From assembly GCF_015351025.1 (NCBI RefSeq), contig NZ_JADKRV010000002.1, positions 302,936 to 366,935 on the forward strand: DNA of 64,000 nt, written 5' to 3'. The notes beneath the pieces are model-generated. The model saw only the letters and a program-made list of their open reading frames with translations. It made no database searches and was not told where the DNA came from. Each line of letters opens with the position of its first letter. The stretch's first letter is position 1. Of this stretch, positions 62,218 to 64,000 are shown piece by piece. The position numbers and the translations under genes were made by a program. The DNA comes from Curtobacterium sp. VKM Ac-1376 (GTDB lineage Bacteria; Actinomycetota; Actinomycetes; Actinomycetales; Microbacteriaceae).

Positions 62218-63148
62218 ACCGCTGCAGTTTCTGCAGGTCGAGCTGCTCCTCGGCCAGCGTGCGGTTGAGGCGGGTGAGGTCGGCCACGACACCGATGACG
62301 ATCGAGAGCAGCGCCGTGATGAGCAGGACCACGCCGAGGATGATCGACTGCAGGTGGTTGCCGGGGGTGTGCATCGCGAGCAGCACGAGGTACCGGACGA
62401 GCGGCCAGAGTCCGAGTGCCCCGAGGATCACGCTCACCCAGGCGAACAGCGCCATCGGGCGGTACATCAGGTAGACGCGCGCGATCGCCGAACCGGACTC
62501 GAACATGTGCTGGAAGATGTTGCTGAACAGGCGGGACTCGCGGGTCTTCGGGTTCGTCGTGATCGGCACCGACGCGATCGCCAGGCGCTTGTAGCCGGCC
62601 TGCACGATGGTCTCCATGCAGTAGCTGAATCGGGTCACGATGTTCAGGCGGATGAGCGAGTACTTCGAGTACGCGCGGAACCCGCTCGCGGCGTCCGGCA
62701 GGTCGAGGCCGGCCGCGCGGCTCGCGACCCAGGAGCCGAAGCGCTGCATGAGCTTCTTGAAGCCGGAGAAGTGCTCGATGGTGCGGGTCTGCCGGTCGCC
62801 GATGACGATCTCGGCCTCCTTGCGGAGGATCGGCTGCACGAGTTCGGCGATCTGGGCCTGCGGGTACTGGTTGTCACCGTCGGTGTTCACGACGATGTCG
62901 GCACCGTGCAGCAGGGCGTAGTCGACGCCGTCGCGGAACGAGCGGGCGAGGCCCATGTTCGTGGTGTGGTGCACGAAGTGCTTGACGCCGTGCTCCTTCG
63001 CGACCTCGACGGTGCGGTCGGTGCTGCCGTCGTTGATCACCAGGATCTCGATCTCGTCGATGCCGTCGATCGCACGCGGGATGGAGTCGATGACGCTGGC
63101 GAGGGTGTTCTCCTCGTTGAGGCAGGGGATCTGGACGAATAGCTTCAC
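62207..63148 (-). CDS. GT2 family glycosyltransferase with two C-terminal membrane helices
   Basis: 313 residues. GT-A fold: VQIPCLNEENTLASVIDSIP, ILVINDGSTDRTVEVA, the DXD-type metal site VVNTDGDNQYP and a DAASGFRAYSK segment. Two C-terminal helices (FAWVSVILGALGLWPLVRYL and SIILGVVLLITALLSIVIGV) anchor it, as in polyprenyl-phosphate sugar synthases (GtrB/DPM type). It may supply lipid-linked sugar for the DUF2142 proteins downstream in the operon (inference). GTG 63148. Confidence 0.88.
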   Translation of the reverse strand: MKLFVQIPCLNEENTLASVIDSIPRAIDGIDEIEILVINDGSTDRTVEVAKEHGVKHFVHHTTNMGLARSFRDGVDYALLHGADIVVNTDGDNQYPQAQIAELVQPILRKEAEIVIGDRQTRTIEHFSGFKKLMQRFGSWVASRAAGLDLPDAASGFRAYSKYSLIRLNIVTRFSYCMETIVQAGYKRLAIASVPITTNPKTRESRLFSNIFQHMFESGSAIARVYLMYRPMALFAWVSVILGALGLWPLVRYLVLLAMHTPGNHLQSIILGVVLLITALLSIVIGVVADLTRLNRTLAEEQLDLQKLQRYGD

Positions 63149-63233
63149 GGGCTCGCTTGGTCTCGTTTCGGGAGTCGCAGCGCGCGGGGCGCGGGGCACA
63201 GAACCAGGACAGCCTACGTGATGCGCATCTTGC

Positions 63234-63239
63234 TAGGCT
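63234..63239 (+). promoter_or_regulatory. Leaderless -10 element of rmlC
   Basis: TAGGCT ends 6 nt before the GTG at 63246. Confidence 0.5.
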
Positions 63240-63245
63240 TCCCCG

Positions 63246-63854
63246 GTGCAGATCCGCGAACTGAAGATCCCTGGCGCGTGGGAGTTCACGCCCGTCCAGC
63301 ACGGCGACGCACGAGGAGCATTCCTCGAGGCGTACCGTGCCGACGTGCTCGAGGAGACCGTCGGACACCCGCTCGACCTCCGTCAGGTGAACATGTCGAT
63401 CTCCGCGGCCGGTGTCGCCCGCGGCATCCACTACGCCCTCGTCGCGCCGAGCCAGGCGAAGTACGTCACCGCGGTGCGCGGAGCCTTCATTGACTACATC
63501 GTCGACATCCGCGTTGGATCACCGACGTTCGGGCAGTGGGACTCGGTCCGCATCGACGATGTCGACCGCAAGGCCGTCTACCTGTCCGAGGGCCTCGGGC
63601 ACGCGATCGTCGCGCTCGAGGACCAGTCGACGGTGAACTACCTGGTCAGCGCCCACTACAACCCGGAGCGTGAGAAGGGGATCACCATCCTCGACCCCAC
63701 CGTCGGCCTCGAACTGCCCGAGGGCATCGGCGAGCCGGTGCTCTCGGAGAAGGACACGAGCGCACCGACGCTGGAAGAGGCCGCGGCCGCCGGTCTGCTG
63801 CCGACGTACGAGGAGTGCGTCGCGTACACCGAGTCGCTCCGCACGAAGAAGTAA
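63246..63854 (+). CDS. rmlC: dTDP-4-dehydrorhamnose 3,5-epimerase
   Basis: 202 residues. Cupin enzyme between RmlB and RmlD. Shows RQVNMSISAAGVARGIHYAL (catalytic His in RGIHY), AKYVTAVRGAFIDYIVDIRVGSPTFGQW and LSEGLGHAIVALEDQSTVNYLVS. Divergent from the GT2-DUF2142-rmlBD operon with 97 bp between. The next gene on its strand is the rmlA start. Sequence of the active site differs slightly from classic RGLHYQ. Confidence 0.93.
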   Translation: MQIRELKIPGAWEFTPVQHGDARGAFLEAYRADVLEETVGHPLDLRQVNMSISAAGVARGIHYALVAPSQAKYVTAVRGAFIDYIVDIRVGSPTFGQWDSVRIDDVDRKAVYLSEGLGHAIVALEDQSTVNYLVSAHYNPEREKGITILDPTVGLELPEGIGEPVLSEKDTSAPTLEEAAAAGLLPTYEECVAYTESLRTKK

Positions 63855-63864
63855 GGGGAGAACG

Positions 63865-63927
63865 ATGAAGGGCATCATCCTCGCCGAAGTAGCCGACCCG
63901 CGACCCATGGGAGCAGTCCGATCATGA
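63865..63927 (+). CDS. 20-codon mini-ORF, first repeat unit
   Basis: Encodes MKGIILAEVADPRPMGAVRS and stops at TGA, which overlaps the next ATG as ATGA. A GGGGAG Shine-Dalgarno lies 5 nt before the ATG. An identical mini-ORF starts at 63924. Since 59 is not a multiple of 3, the units are in different frames and cannot form one protein. Expression is not shown. Confidence 0.4.
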   Translation: MKGIILAEVADPRPMGAVRS

Positions 63928-63982
63928 AGGGCATCATCCTCGCCGAAGTAGCCGACCCGCGACCCATGGGAGCAGTCCGATC

Positions 63983-64000
63983 ATGAAGGGCATCATCCTC
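63983..64000 (+). CDS. rmlA: Probable start of glucose-1-phosphate thymidylyltransferase (partial)
   Basis: Only the first six codons (MKGIIL) are inside the window. The identity rests on position after rmlC and on the typical RmlA opening; it may instead be a further repeat unit. RmlA would make dTDP-glucose for RmlB. Confidence 0.4.

Larger units (their letters stand above)
63865..64000 (+). repeat. 59-bp tandem repeat at the rmlA start, at least 2.3 copies
   Basis: Exact units begin at 63865, 63924 and 63983 (the last cut by the window edge). Each begins with ATG AAG GGC ATC ATC CTC, the usual RmlA N-terminus MKGIIL. The unit also has a GGGAG about 8 nt before the next ATG. Could be biological or an assembly artefact. 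Confidence 0.9.

Noticed and set aside
63865..64000. Repeat at the right edge as a CRISPR array
   Set aside because: Units are contiguous with no spacers and each carries an ORF start.
1..64000. tRNA, rRNA, tmRNA or known riboswitch
   Set aside because: No cloverleaf with a GTTCGAATC-type T-loop or other recognisable conserved core was found on reading; a covariance scan could not be run.

Overview
The window is GC-rich DNA with dense coding, strong G/C third positions, many GTG starts and many start codons lying 6-8 nt behind a TANNNT hexamer, which suggests leaderless mRNAs. Gene content points to a high-GC actinobacterium, most likely Microbacteriaceae and possibly Curtobacterium-like: BMP-type nucleoside ABC transporter, acyl-CoA carboxylase with epsilon subunit, SdhCDAB, DUF805 tandem, DUF2142 proteins and mannose/rhamnose polysaccharide genes. 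The taxonomic call is inference from reading, not from a search. I saw no rRNA, tRNA, CRISPR array, transposase or prophage.

Layout. 1-2742: mannitol PTS (mtlA partial, mtlF, mtlD). 2852-6465: a frameshifted MDR oxidoreductase, three tandem DUF805 membrane proteins and a TNT-like (NAD glycohydrolase fold) protein. 6517-10039: succinate dehydrogenase sdhCDAB on the minus strand. 10118-12635: a GT4 glycosyltransferase divergent from manC. 12716-13562: a damaged WXG100/ESX-like gene and a small companion. 13797-25427: nucleoside import (BMP lipoprotein, ATPase, two permeases) followed by salvage enzymes (cdd, deoA, add, purine nucleoside phosphorylase, phosphohexomutase), with a PTS EIIA/EIIB pair lacking EIIC in the middle. 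25449-26610: a single nuclease-like gene enclosed by 54-bp near-identical inverted hairpins. 26631-37665: biotin-dependent acyl-CoA carboxylase genes (alpha, beta, epsilon), birA, Maf, a TRAM-type RNA methyltransferase, a three-gene signalling operon and a PH-domain membrane protein. 37739-64000: a surface-polysaccharide and cell-wall region (ugd, GT4 enzymes, pyruvyltransferase, GH25, acyltransferase, GT-C protein, flippase-like LPG-synthase-TM protein, three DUF2142 proteins, GtrA, GH6, GH16, GT2, rmlB, rmlC, rmlD and the start of rmlA), with purK and purE embedded in it.

How genes work together. ManC, Ugd and RmlABCD supply GDP-mannose, UDP-glucuronate and dTDP-rhamnose to the glycosyltransferases. 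DUF2142, GtrA, GT-C and GT2 proteins probably decorate a polymer across the membrane. The nucleoside block converts imported nucleosides into bases and sugar phosphates. BirA charges the carboxylase whose genes flank it.

Most unusual points: the hairpin-bounded nuclease-like cassette (25449-26610); a 59-bp tandem repeat at the right edge that repeats the rmlA start as ATGA-coupled mini-ORFs; a recurring GGGAGGCCCG palindrome family used as intergenic terminators, one copy of which is read in frame inside maf; a TNT-like protein; and an orphan EIIA/EIIB pair within nucleoside salvage.
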